DNA of 64,000 nucleotides from Herpetosiphon gulosus (GTDB taxonomy: Bacteria; Chloroflexota; Chloroflexia; Chloroflexales; Herpetosiphonaceae): the NCBI RefSeq assembly GCF_039545135.1, contig NZ_BAABRU010000015.1, forward strand, positions 1 to 64,000, read 5' to 3'. The translations under genes and the position numbers were made by a program. Below, in pieces: positions 45,943 to 54,928 of the stretch. The notes under the pieces are model-generated. The model saw nothing but the letters and a program-made list of their open reading frames with translations, did no database searches and was not told the origin of the DNA. The stretch's first letter is position 1. Every line of letters begins with the position of its first letter.

Positions 45943-47247
45943 ATGCATACGCAAAAACCTGTGGTAGTGATTGGCGGTGGTTTGGCAGGCCTGACGGCGG
46001 CAAATTATCTGGCGCGGGCTGGCAAGCAGGTAATCTTGTTGGAGCGGGCTAAGCACTTAGGCGGTCGTGCTCGAACCAATCGCGAACATGGCTTTGAGAT
46101 CAATTTTGGCCCACATGCTTTATATTTGAAGGGTGCTGGAGCACGAGTACTGCGCGAATTGAATCTGTTGCCAGCTGGCTCGAAGCCGATTGCACCCGAT
46201 GTATTATGGGCTGAACAACGGCTTTATCCAACTAAATCGATTAAAGCGGCACTGACCACCCCCTTGCTTAATCGGCGGGCCAAATGGCAATTTTTGCGCA
46301 GCTTTGCCAAAATTCCGTTTATCAACCCAGCCAATTATGCCGATCGTAGCTTTGCCCAATGGATCGAGCAGCAAGCCGATGAGCCACACGTCCGCCAATT
46401 GTTGGCAATGTTTGGGCGTTTGACCACCTATGGCGCAGCCAACGACTTGCAAAGCGCCGCCGCCACCCTTGAGAATATCAAAACTGGCTTGGCCGGAGTG
46501 TTGTATGTTGATCATGGCTGGCAAGTGATCGTTGAGTCGTTGATCAACAAAGCGCGTCAAGCAGGGGTTGAATTATGCACCAGCCAACGGGTTCAGGCAA
46601 TCCAGCCAAGCCATGCTGGGGTGACGATTCAACTAGCTGATGGCACAACTATGCAAGCCGAAGCCGTGGTTTTAGCAGTTACGCCGCAGGCAGCCAATGA
46701 ATTAATTGGCACAAGCCAGCACTTTCAGCGCCATTACCAACGATTGTTGCCAATTACTGCCGCTTGTTGGGATGTTGGCTTACGGCACTTGCCCCAACCA
46801 GAGCGGCGCTTCTTGCTGGGCGTTGATCAACCATACTATGCGGTTGCTCACTCTAGCTATGCCAAACTTGCAACTCAAGGCCAAGCATTAATTCATGTCA
46901 TGAAATATCTCGACCCGCGCCAAACCTATGATCCCAAACAAACCCGTGCCGAATTAGAACAATTGCTGGATCATTACCAAGCTGGCTGGCGTGATCAACT
47001 GGTTACTAGCCAATTTTTGCCGTCGATCACTGTTAGTTATGATACACCCCAAGTTCAATTTGGCGGTTTGGTTGGACGCACACCCGTGGTTTTAGATGAT
47101 TGCCCGAAGGTTTATTTGGCGGGCGATTGGGTTGGAGCCGAGGGCCAATTGGCCGATGCCAGTTTTGCTAGTGGCTACACCGCAGCCAAACAGCTGCTGC
47201 AACCAGCACCCCAAAGCCAGATGCGCAGCGTAGGAGCCTTGGCATGA
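45943..47247 (+). CDS. FAD-dependent amine-oxidase/desaturase-like oxidoreductase
   Basis: 434 residues with GGAG before the ATG. Dinucleotide motif VVVIGGGLAGLTAANYLARAGK ends in the ribose-binding Glu (LLERAKHLGGRART); C-terminal FAD contact in KVYLAGDWVGAEGQLADASFASG. Belongs to the protoporphyrinogen-oxidase/CrtI-like superfamily, with no decisive substrate clue. Its stop overlaps the ECF41 start as ATGA, and an ECF41 promoter stands upstream, so it is the direct ECF41 target, in the place often held by COE-type oxidoreductases in other genomes. Confidence 0.82.
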   Translation: MHTQKPVVVIGGGLAGLTAANYLARAGKQVILLERAKHLGGRARTNREHGFEINFGPHALYLKGAGARVLRELNLLPAGSKPIAPDVLWAEQRLYPTKSIKAALTTPLLNRRAKWQFLRSFAKIPFINPANYADRSFAQWIEQQADEPHVRQLLAMFGRLTTYGAANDLQSAAATLENIKTGLAGVLYVDHGWQVIVESLINKARQAGVELCTSQRVQAIQPSHAGVTIQLADGTTMQAEAVVLAVTPQAANELIGTSQHFQRHYQRLLPITAACWDVGLRHLPQPERRFLLGVDQPYYAVAHSSYAKLATQGQALIHVMKYLDPRQTYDPKQTRAELEQLLDHYQAGWRDQLVTSQFLPSITVSYDTPQVQFGGLVGRTPVVLDDCPKVYLAGDWVGAEGQLADASFASGYTAAKQLLQPAPQSQMRSVGALA

Positions 47248-48104
47248 ACCAGGTTGAGCTATTCGAAAGCTATCGCGGCTATTTATTTGGTATTGCCTAT
47301 CGCATGCTTGGCAGCGTGATGGATGCCGAAGATTGTTTGCAAGAGACCTTTTTGCGCTGGCAAAACCATGCCGAGCAGGTTGAAAACCCACGGGCTTGGC
47401 TGGCAACCGTGGCAACGCGTTGGTGCCTTGATCAGCTTAATACGGCGCGACATCAACGTGAGCAATACATCGGCGAATGGCTGCCAGAGCCATTAATTAT
47501 CGCCGCACCTAACAGCAACGTTGAACAACTCGAATCATTATCAACTGCATTTTTAGTGCTGCTCGAACGCCTTTCGCCGGCTGAACGTGCAGTTTTTTTA
47601 CTGCACAAAGTTTTTGGCTACGAATATAGCGAAATTGCCGAGATTGTGGGCAAAACCCCAGCCGCCTGCCGTCAACTTGGTCATCGGGCCGCCGAACATG
47701 TGGCCCAAGCACGTCCACGCTTCAAGGTTGAGCCAAGCATACAACAACGGCTGAGCGAACAATTTTTACAAAGTTGTGCAACTGGCAATTTAAATGGCTT
47801 GATGAGCCTGCTTACCGAGGATGTGGTGTTGCGCAGTGATGGCGGCGGCGTGGTGCAAGCAGCACGGAACCCAATTTATGGGCCAGCCGCAGTTGGCCGT
47901 TTCTTGCTGGGTGTATTGCCCAAATTGCCAGCCAATAGTGTGTTTGAACCACGCTTGATCAATGGACAAGCTGGGTTTGTGGCGCTGGTTGATGGGCAGG
48001 CTAGTGGCACATTGATTTTAGATATGCTCGATCAACAGATTGCTGGGATTTATATTATGCTCAACCCGCAAAAATTGCAGCATCTGACTCAATCGTTGGG
48101 CTAA
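47244..48104 (+). CDS. ECF41-family sigma factor with SnoaL-like C-terminal domain
   Basis: 286 residues. Sigma region 2 (ESYRGYLFGIAYRMLGSVMDAEDCLQETF) and region 4 (LSPAERAVFLLHKVFGYEYSEIAEIVGKT) occupy about 1-160; the remaining 120 residues form a SnoaL-like domain that includes DGGGVVQAARNPIYG and ends with the short tail typical of ECF41 proteins, where this domain replaces an anti-sigma factor. Start overlaps the flavoprotein stop by four bases. It should recognise the promoter at 45879-45905 and so autoregulate the operon. The signal is unknown. Confidence 0.92.
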   Translation: MNQVELFESYRGYLFGIAYRMLGSVMDAEDCLQETFLRWQNHAEQVENPRAWLATVATRWCLDQLNTARHQREQYIGEWLPEPLIIAAPNSNVEQLESLSTAFLVLLERLSPAERAVFLLHKVFGYEYSEIAEIVGKTPAACRQLGHRAAEHVAQARPRFKVEPSIQQRLSEQFLQSCATGNLNGLMSLLTEDVVLRSDGGGVVQAARNPIYGPAAVGRFLLGVLPKLPANSVFEPRLINGQAGFVALVDGQASGTLILDMLDQQIAGIYIMLNPQKLQHLTQSLG

Positions 48105-48220
48105 TCTGAGCACTGACGACAGCAGTCACAATTTGTTGAATCGCCATGCTTAGCCTATACTGAATCAAGGGATCGATTTGGAGCACATCTCGTTGTGCTC
48201 CTCAGTGTGAGGTCTATCAG

Positions 48221-49594
48221 ATGACGGTTGATGCTGCCTTGGCATGGGTCAACGATCGCCACGACGATCTGTTGGCTCGATTTAGTGAACTGCTGCGCAT
48301 TCCTTCAGTGAGTACCGACCCCGCCTATGCTGCCGATGTCCAACGCTGTGCTGATTGGTTGGTTGGTGATCTCCAACGAATTGGGTTCGCCAATTGCCAA
48401 GCGATCACTACCAGCGGCCATCCTGTCGTCTATGGCGAGTGGCTCAAGGCTGGCGCGGCAGCCCCAACGATCTTGGTATATGCCCATTATGATGTTCAGC
48501 CAGTCGAGCCGCTAGAATTGTGGGAAACCCCGCCGTTCGAGCCAGTGCTGCGCGATGGCAAATTGTATGCCCGTGGCTCGATTGACGATAAATGTGGCGC
48601 ATTTGCCAATTTGATCGCCTTTGAAGCGCTGCTGGCAACTACTGGCACACTTCCGGTCAATATTAAAGTAATCTTCGAGGGCGAAGAAGAAACTGGCTCG
48701 CCTGCGATGGAGCCATTTGTGCGCGATTATAAAGATTTGCTCGCCGCAGATTTGATGTTAATTTGTGATGGTGGCTCGCTGCCCGACCAACCGCTCATGT
48801 TCTATACTGCGCGAGGAATCATCGGAGCCGAAGTTAAAGTAACTGGGCCAAGCCATGATCTACATTCAGGCTTAACCGGTGGGGCAGTTCAAAACCCCAT
48901 TCATGTGGTTGGTAACATTATCGCCGCGCTGCACGACCAAACCGGACGCATCCAAATTCCTGGCTTTTACGCCGATGTGCAAATACCTTCGGCCAAAGAG
49001 CAAGCACTCATGGATGCGCAAGAACCAGATTTTTTCGAGATGTTGAAAAACGAAAGTGGCCGCGAGACATTTTGGGCTGATCAGCTTGGTTCGCTGGTTA
49101 CTCGTACCACCGCCTTGCCAACCTGCGATGTCAATGGCATTTGGGGTGGCTACCAAGGTGCAGGCAGCAAAACAATTATTCCGGCTGAAGCAGGCTTCAA
49201 AGTCACAATGCGCTTGGTAGCCAACCAAGATCCTCATGGTATTCTCGAAGCATTTTGCCAGTTTGTCCAAAGCTTCGCCAGCCCTACCGCCGATGTGAGC
49301 GTCACCAAAGGCCCAACCAGTTATCCAGTCAATTTGCTCTACGATGGGCCAGTCATCGAAGCTCTGCAAGCCGCCTTTGAAGCGACTTGGGGCAAACCCG
49401 CCATGCTCTATCGTCAAGGTGGTTCCGTGCCAATTATGGGCATGTTTCAGCGCGAATTGGGCATTGCCTTGGCAACCTTGGGCTTTGGCACAGGTGATAA
49501 CGGCCATGCACCCAACGAATATCTGTTCGTTGATGCCTTCTTCCGTGGCGTTGCCACCGCCATCCATTTCTACACCCGGATGGGGCAGCAATAA
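48221..49594 (+). CDS. M20-family dipeptidase
   Basis: 457 residues. Di-zinc peptidase motifs: VYAHYDVQPVEP, ARGSIDDKCGAFA (bridging Asp), FEGEEETGSP (catalytic and ligand Glu), ICDGGS, and the C-terminal GDNGHAPNEY with the last His. The lid domain lies between about 190 and 320. Close in length and motif order to CPG2/CNDP-type dipeptidases. Cytoplasmic; probably cleaves imported dipeptides, fitting a proteolytic lifestyle. Ends in a strong terminator. Confidence 0.9.
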   Translation: MTVDAALAWVNDRHDDLLARFSELLRIPSVSTDPAYAADVQRCADWLVGDLQRIGFANCQAITTSGHPVVYGEWLKAGAAAPTILVYAHYDVQPVEPLELWETPPFEPVLRDGKLYARGSIDDKCGAFANLIAFEALLATTGTLPVNIKVIFEGEEETGSPAMEPFVRDYKDLLAADLMLICDGGSLPDQPLMFYTARGIIGAEVKVTGPSHDLHSGLTGGAVQNPIHVVGNIIAALHDQTGRIQIPGFYADVQIPSAKEQALMDAQEPDFFEMLKNESGRETFWADQLGSLVTRTTALPTCDVNGIWGGYQGAGSKTIIPAEAGFKVTMRLVANQDPHGILEAFCQFVQSFASPTADVSVTKGPTSYPVNLLYDGPVIEALQAAFEATWGKPAMLYRQGGSVPIMGMFQRELGIALATLGFGTGDNGHAPNEYLFVDAFFRGVATAIHFYTRMGQQ

Positions 49595-49603
49595 GCTAGA
49601 CAA

Positions 49604-49631
49604 GCGCAGAGGGAACGTAATCCCTCTGCGC
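49604..49631. terminator. Terminator between convergent genes
   Basis: GCGCAGAGGGA-acgtaa-TCCCTCTGCGC, perfect 11-bp stem. Confidence 0.75.
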
Positions 49632-49654
49632 CACTACCTATAGCGATTAACTTC

Positions 49655-50539
49655 TTAGTTATGTAAGGTTAAAACTGCAAATGGCTCGCCAAATGGCTGT
49701 TCAGTTGTTTCAACAAAACCACATGCCTGATACAAACGCTGTGCAACCTCATTCTCAGCTTCATAACTAACCCCAATCGACCTGCCACCAGCCGCCCGAA
49801 TCGCTAAGATCACCTGATCAATCGCTTGCCGCCCATAGCCACGCCCTTGGAATCGGACATCCACTAACAGGCGGAGAATCCCCCAACCATATTCGGGATC
49901 ATGACCATACATCACAAACCCAACCATCATATCATCAGCATATATGCCTTGGGTGATCCAGTGAGGCTCAAACATAGATTGGACAAGCGAGGCTGCTGTA
50001 TTGGCAACAAATCGCGTTTGATGGGGAGCGACGGTTAATGCTAAACAGGCACGCGCATTGGCAAGCGTAATCAGCTGAAGTTGAATCGTACTATCAGGAT
50101 AAATCCGTGGTGAAATTGATAATCCAACCGTTGGCTCCTCGGCTACATCGGTCGGGATCAGCAACCATCCAAGGGCAACTAAAAACGCCTGGACAACAAG
50201 ATTCGATGGATAAGCAGCGTAGAGATAGTCCACCGATGGATAGCATTCAAGCTCTGCTACCAATGAAGCAATTGCAGCCCGTCCATAGCCACGCCGGACA
50301 TAACGCGAATCAATCATGAGATCATACAACCACCAGCGGCCATCATCGATCGAGCAGCCTGAAACAAGCAGGCCAACACTATTGCCAGTTTCATGATCGA
50401 CAATGGCGCGGATCTGAGTATTCGGAATAATCGCGGCACGTGCATAGGCCATTGTTAAAGCAGATGGATCATCATAAGAAGCATTTGAGCTAAGCGATTG
50501 AGCCATGGCCAAGGTCAATGGTTGTAGCACCACATCCAT
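49655..50539 (-). CDS. Double-GNAT acetyltransferase
   Basis: 294 residues formed of two GNAT folds. The first has acetyl-CoA motif RRGYGRAAI (about 83-91), the second QGRGYGRQAI (about 235-244) followed by SYEAENEVAQRLYQACGF, resembling polyamine acetyltransferases. Tandem GNAT proteins usually keep one active half; here both pyrophosphate loops are intact (Q/R-x-x-G-x-G/A pattern). Substrate unknown. Monocistronic. Confidence 0.83.
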   Translation of the reverse strand: MDVVLQPLTLAMAQSLSSNASYDDPSALTMAYARAAIIPNTQIRAIVDHETGNSVGLLVSGCSIDDGRWWLYDLMIDSRYVRRGYGRAAIASLVAELECYPSVDYLYAAYPSNLVVQAFLVALGWLLIPTDVAEEPTVGLSISPRIYPDSTIQLQLITLANARACLALTVAPHQTRFVANTAASLVQSMFEPHWITQGIYADDMMVGFVMYGHDPEYGWGILRLLVDVRFQGRGYGRQAIDQVILAIRAAGGRSIGVSYEAENEVAQRLYQACGFVETTEQPFGEPFAVLTLHN

Positions 50540-50579
50540 ACAATACTCCTTCCAAGGTTAATCCCAAGCAACAACAAAA

Positions 50580-50624
50580 GGGACGGCATCAATAGACCTT
50601 GAAGGTCTACTAGATGGCCGTCCC
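50580..50624 (-). terminator. Long hairpin, terminator reading leftwards
   Basis: GGGACGGC...GCCGTCCC outer arms and AGACCTT/AAGGTCT inner arms. On the minus strand it is followed by TTTTGTTGTT, so it should end a leftward transcript, most likely that of the small frame at 50610-50798. Confidence 0.65.
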
Positions 50625-50798
50625 CAATGATGGTGGTCGGAATTCAATTAATACGAATATATATTCGCCTAACGATCCTACATCAACATGCGGAGCATTG
50701 TCAATACGTCTGAAAAGACTAGGATGAACGGTGTAAACATAGGTTTGCCAGCCACATTCACCAGTTTCTCGATCAGAATAAGACATATTTGGATTCAT
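50610..50798 (-). CDS. Possible 62-residue protein or gene remnant
   Basis: Frame from ATG 50798 (MNPNMSYSDRETGECGWQTY) to a stop inside the terminator stem. Its composition (Trp, Tyr, Cys, an RRIDN segment and a final EYIFVLIEF strand) is protein-like, and a leftward terminator follows. The frame stays open 20 codons further upstream with similar quality but without a start codon, so it may be a truncated gene. GAGAGGTG lies about 20 bases upstream, too far for an ideal start. Function unknown. Confidence 0.4.
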   Translation of the reverse strand: MNPNMSYSDRETGECGWQTYVYTVHPSLFRRIDNAPHVDVGSLGEYIFVLIEFRPPSLGTAI

Positions 50799-50878
50799 TG
50801 GTGACCATTGAGCATAGCACCTCTCATCGTAAACTAATCCAGCAATTGTGGTCGCGAGTTTAACTAGGAGCGCTGTTT

Positions 50879-51457
50879 ATGCTGATTCGTCAAGGCGTTA
50901 CGATTCATAATCCGCTAACCCAATCGCAAACTGTTGTACTCGAAAGTGATCAAGAAACCCAGGGGATGGGTTGGCTGCTTGAGGTAACCTGCCAACCCAA
51001 CACCAAACCTGATATCGCTGAACATCGCCATTTAACCTGGACAGAGACCTTCGAAATTATGAGCGGCATCGCTCACTACAGCCTCGATGGCAAACAACAA
51101 ATGCTCAAAGCAGGCGAGTCATTCCAAGTTAAGCCAAACCAAGCCCATATTCACCCATGGAATGCTGGCGATCAGCCGATGGTTTATCGCCAACGCAATC
51201 TGTTTGATCAAGCCAACCCCGCCGCCGTCCAAGATGTATTAGGGGTATTCGCTACTGTCGCCGATTTAGCTCGCCAAGGCAAGGTCAATGCCGAAGGATT
51301 ACCCAAAAATCCCTTGCAACTCGCCGCTACTGCTCGAACTTTAGGTCGTTATGGCGGCTATGATACTCGCATGCCGATTGCGGTGCAGAAAGTATTGTCT
51401 GCAACACTTGGTCGGCTAGCCGAATTGCTAGGGTATCGCGGGGTCTACCCTGCTTAA
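50879..51457 (+). CDS. Cupin-domain protein
   Basis: 192 residues with TAGGAGCG before the ATG. N-terminal cupin (about 25-110): EHRHLTWTETFEIMSGIAHYS is motif 1 and KPNQAHIHPWN motif 2. The C-terminal 80 residues (QDVLGVFATVADLARQGKVN, GLPKNPLQLAATARTLGRYGG) are helical and recall the tail of small membrane-associated cupins seen near anthrone-oxygenase-like genes. Not assigned to a pathway. Confidence 0.75.
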   Translation: MLIRQGVTIHNPLTQSQTVVLESDQETQGMGWLLEVTCQPNTKPDIAEHRHLTWTETFEIMSGIAHYSLDGKQQMLKAGESFQVKPNQAHIHPWNAGDQPMVYRQRNLFDQANPAAVQDVLGVFATVADLARQGKVNAEGLPKNPLQLAATARTLGRYGGYDTRMPIAVQKVLSATLGRLAELLGYRGVYPA

Positions 51458-51523
51458 ATCTCGTGGCGATGGAGCAAGTGTGTGACTGCATTGCTAGGCT
51501 TTTAATTTTGAGGAAGGTTGTTT

Positions 51524-52876
51524 ATGCGCTTTTCGTGGCGAATGCTGGGGACGATTGTCGGCTGGCTAATCTTTGGGGCTTGGGTTGGATTTGGCTATAG
51601 CATCGTTCAACAAAATGGCCAGCGCGGAATCCAAACCGTCGATTTTCAAAGCTATGCTTTGGCTGCTGAACAGATGCAACAACAGGTTAGCCCCTATCCT
51701 GCAATTGCTGAGGCTCAGGCAATGTGGCGCAGCGTGCATCAGTGGGAGCAGCGCATGCTCAACGCGCCTGATCTCGCCGCCAAGCTTGCCGTCAAAGCCG
51801 AATATGATCAAGTTGGGCAAATCGTTGGGCCATATTTGTACCCGCCGACGTTGGCCGCTATCGTAACCAGTTTACAGATTAGCAGCCTCGGGATGGCGGC
51901 AATTCTGAGCATTGCAACGCTCATATTTGTGGCATTTTGGCTCTATCTAACCAAACAAAGCAGTGGTTGGACGATTTGGGTTATGTTGAGCATGGAATGT
52001 TTGATCGGCATTGTAGCGGGCAATATTGAGTTTCTGCTCTTACTTGGGAGTTTGGTTGGCGGTTATTGGGCGCTCTATCACTCGCGCATAGCCACCGCAC
52101 TGATTATTGCATTAATGCTGTTGATCAAACCATTTTATGGAATGTTTTTTGGAGCGCTAGCGCTGCTGGCCTATTGTAGCCTTGCCGATCAGACCGCTCG
52201 TCACGCCTTGCTCAAACGGATTGCGAGTATCGCTGGTTTAGCTTTAGGGTTGATTGGGCTTGAAATTTGGCGCTGGGATCGGGCGCTACGCGACGAAACC
52301 TTCAGCTATTTAACCCATACCTTAGAATATCAATGGTTTAACTTTCCAGCAGCTGAGCAAAGCCCAATGAGCATGTGGAACCGCACACCTTTACAAGGCT
52401 TGATCAACCTTGGCATCAACGCCAATAGTGCTCAAATCTTGGCAATTGGCTTATGGTTAGTAGTTTTGGGGCTGATCGGTTGGTTGGTTTGGCACAAAAA
52501 TCTTGGTTTTCCGATGCTCTATGGCTTAAGCTTGCTCTTGTTGTATTGGGGGCGACCTGTGGGTTGGTCGTTCTCGTTTATCGAATTAATTGTGCTCAGT
52601 TTGGCTTGGCATTGGCTCAAACTATGGGGCAAAATTGGCCTCAGTACAGCAATGCTAGGCCTGATTGGCTCACGTTGGGTTGCCCTCATCCTGACAGCTC
52701 AAGCCCAAGGGATGCCACTCAATACACTGCAAACCACGACCTTCGCTTGGGAATCATGGTTGGTGCTGCCATGTTGTCTGGCCTGTTTGGGCTACGCCAT
52801 TCGTCAACAATCGCAGCATAATGTTTCGATAGCCATAAACCAACAGCCTAGCGCACACTCTGCGCCACTGGGTTAA
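51524..52876 (+). CDS. GT87-like (DUF2029) polyprenyl-linked glycosyltransferase
   Basis: 450 residues from ATG 51524 (GAGGAAGG upstream). About ten membrane helices; after the first comes an extracytoplasmic loop with QSYALAAEQMQQ... and then GPYLYPPTLAAI, matching the (Y)xYPP motif of DUF2029/GT87 mannosyltransferases. These transfer a hexose from a polyprenyl-phosphate donor on the outer face of the membrane. The acceptor is unknown. Separate transcription unit. Confidence 0.75.
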   Translation: MRFSWRMLGTIVGWLIFGAWVGFGYSIVQQNGQRGIQTVDFQSYALAAEQMQQQVSPYPAIAEAQAMWRSVHQWEQRMLNAPDLAAKLAVKAEYDQVGQIVGPYLYPPTLAAIVTSLQISSLGMAAILSIATLIFVAFWLYLTKQSSGWTIWVMLSMECLIGIVAGNIEFLLLLGSLVGGYWALYHSRIATALIIALMLLIKPFYGMFFGALALLAYCSLADQTARHALLKRIASIAGLALGLIGLEIWRWDRALRDETFSYLTHTLEYQWFNFPAAEQSPMSMWNRTPLQGLINLGINANSAQILAIGLWLVVLGLIGWLVWHKNLGFPMLYGLSLLLLYWGRPVGWSFSFIELIVLSLAWHWLKLWGKIGLSTAMLGLIGSRWVALILTAQAQGMPLNTLQTTTFAWESWLVLPCCLACLGYAIRQQSQHNVSIAINQQPSAHSAPLG

Positions 52877-53020
52877 AATCCGATCACTGATCCCTAGTCC
52901 CTGACCTCTGACCATCAATTTTGACTATTGACAGTGAGCATTAGCTCTATGATGATATGGAAATCTCAAAGACTATTTCCATAGCGATTTGTTGGCGTTG
53001 TTTTAAGGGAATGTGTGATT

Positions 53021-54859
53021 ATGCATATACCAATCCTTTCGCGTATCAGCACAAAAATCACCTTCGCCAGTGCATTACTACTATTTGCAACAATTTTGCT
53101 AGTGGTGGTTGGGCTATTACGTGGGTTTGCCCAAACCCGCACCGATGTAACCACCGCCAGTCAACATGGCTTGCAAAATCAAGGTCAGGTGGCTTTGTTT
53201 GATCTCACCCAAGTTGAGGCCAAGCTGCTTAATGCTAACCTTGAGCAAGTCGCCAGCACTACTCGCCATCTGGTAAGCTTGTTTAATAGCCTCGATCAAA
53301 TTCCGAGTCTGAGCTTAACTGACCCATTGAGTCAACTTACGACTGGCACTACCAACAATCGTTTTGATGCCAACCCCAACCGCAAGAGCGATTTAGTGAT
53401 TTTTGCCAATACTCCCGATACTGCGTTATTGCGCCAAAACCTACGCGATTCGCAAATTCTTGATGCAATTTTCCCTGGGGTTTTGGCCAATTTGGGCGAT
53501 GCCCTAGCAATTTATTATGTTAGCAACGAAGGCCTGACCCGCTATTATCCAGTTTCGAATTTGCAAGATATTGTGCCACCTGATTTCGATGTGCCCAACG
53601 AAAATTTTTATACGATTGTAGCTCCAACTCGTAACCCTGAACGCCAAACGGTTTGGACAGATATTTACTCGGATGAATTGGGCAAAGGCTTATTAACAAC
53701 CGTTAGCTCGCCAATTTACCAAGGTGATCAATTTCGTGGCTTTATCGGCATTGACATTACACTCAATGAATTTTTGAAACAACTTGAAACGATTAAACCC
53801 ACCCCAAGTAGCTATGCTTTTGTGCTCGATCAACAGGGCGATGTGATTGCCGCGCCCCAAATTGCGCTCCAAACATTTTTGAATATTCCTAGCTCGCAAA
53901 CCCTTAGCCCAAGCCAAACCCTCGAACTCCAGATGAACCCTACCACTGCACCAGCATTAGCCAGTGTGCTTGAACGGATGCAGAATAACCAAAGCGGCAT
54001 TCAAACGCTCCAAGCGAACAACCAAGATTTAGTGGTAGCCAATGCTGCGCTGACCTCGATCAATTGGCATATTGTGGTGATTGCGCCTAAAACCGAGATC
54101 ACCAGCGAAGCTCAAGCAGTTACCGCCACAATCGAAACCAGCTCAGGCCGGATTGTGGGCAAACTACTGTGGTTTTTAGCAGCATTAACAATTATCACCC
54201 TGCTAGCGACTTGGTTGATCAGCAATCGGCTGAGTCGGCCAATCGTGGCGCTAGTGCAAAATACCCAAGCCTTAGCCGAATCGAATCAGTTTGTGCAGTT
54301 GCCCGAGCAAAGCAACGATGAGCTAGGATTTTTGGCTCGCGCCTTCAATCAAATGGCCAGCAAAGTTCAGTCAGCTCAACAAAGTCTCCAACAAGTCAAT
54401 CAAAATCTTGAGCAAACTGTGCAGCAACGTACCCACGAGCTAGAACAAGAGCGCGAATCGCTGCAACAAACCCTTGATCAACTTAAACATGCCAATAGCA
54501 CAGTGGCCAAACTGACCGCACCAATTATTCCGGTGGCGCAAGGCGTGGTGGTTGTGCCAATTACAGGCAGCCTGAATACCGAGCGAATCGAGCAATTGCA
54601 ACAAGCTATGTTACGCACTGCCGAGCGCCTACGAATTCATACCGTAATTTTGGATGTGACGGGCCTTGAGGTGTTGGAAGATTCAGCGACCTTTGTGCGC
54701 AGTCTTGATGCCTTACGCTTGCTTGGTTCAAAAGCAATGCTGGTTGGGGTAAGTGCTGATTTTGCCCAAGATTTGATTCAGAGCGGCATCAACCTTGATT
54801 CAGTTACAACCATGGCCAATCTGCAAGCAGCCGTCCGCGCAACATTAAATCAAGCCTAG
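53021..54859 (+). CDS. Cache-HAMP-STAS membrane sensor
   Basis: 612 residues from ATG 53021 (a GTG at 53015 is possible; AAGGGA lies upstream). One N-terminal helix, a large extracytoplasmic double-Cache sensor domain (about 45-370), a second helix (about 380-400), HAMP (NRLSRPIVALVQ...ELGFLARAFNQMASKVQ), a Gln-rich coiled coil, and a C-terminal STAS domain (VVVPITGSLNTERIEQLQ ... ILDVTGLEVLEDSAT). It resembles RsbR-type partner-switching proteins made transmembrane; the usual STAS phospho-Ser/Thr place reads Ser in EDSATF. No kinase or phosphatase partner adjacent. Confidence 0.87.
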   Translation: MHIPILSRISTKITFASALLLFATILLVVVGLLRGFAQTRTDVTTASQHGLQNQGQVALFDLTQVEAKLLNANLEQVASTTRHLVSLFNSLDQIPSLSLTDPLSQLTTGTTNNRFDANPNRKSDLVIFANTPDTALLRQNLRDSQILDAIFPGVLANLGDALAIYYVSNEGLTRYYPVSNLQDIVPPDFDVPNENFYTIVAPTRNPERQTVWTDIYSDELGKGLLTTVSSPIYQGDQFRGFIGIDITLNEFLKQLETIKPTPSSYAFVLDQQGDVIAAPQIALQTFLNIPSSQTLSPSQTLELQMNPTTAPALASVLERMQNNQSGIQTLQANNQDLVVANAALTSINWHIVVIAPKTEITSEAQAVTATIETSSGRIVGKLLWFLAALTIITLLATWLISNRLSRPIVALVQNTQALAESNQFVQLPEQSNDELGFLARAFNQMASKVQSAQQSLQQVNQNLEQTVQQRTHELEQERESLQQTLDQLKHANSTVAKLTAPIIPVAQGVVVVPITGSLNTERIEQLQQAMLRTAERLRIHTVILDVTGLEVLEDSATFVRSLDALRLLGSKAMLVGVSADFAQDLIQSGINLDSVTTMANLQAAVRATLNQA

Positions 54860-54878
54860 AACCAGTGAACTTCATAAG

Positions 54879-54914
54879 AAAACCCCCGATCCACCCAAAT
54901 GGATCGGGGGTTTT
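54879..54914. terminator. Bidirectional intrinsic terminator
   Basis: AAAACCCCCGATCC and GGATCGGGGGTTTT with an eight-base loop, between the sensor gene and the convergent binding-protein gene. Confidence 0.92.
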
Positions 54915-54928
54915 GGTTGGATGCTGGT

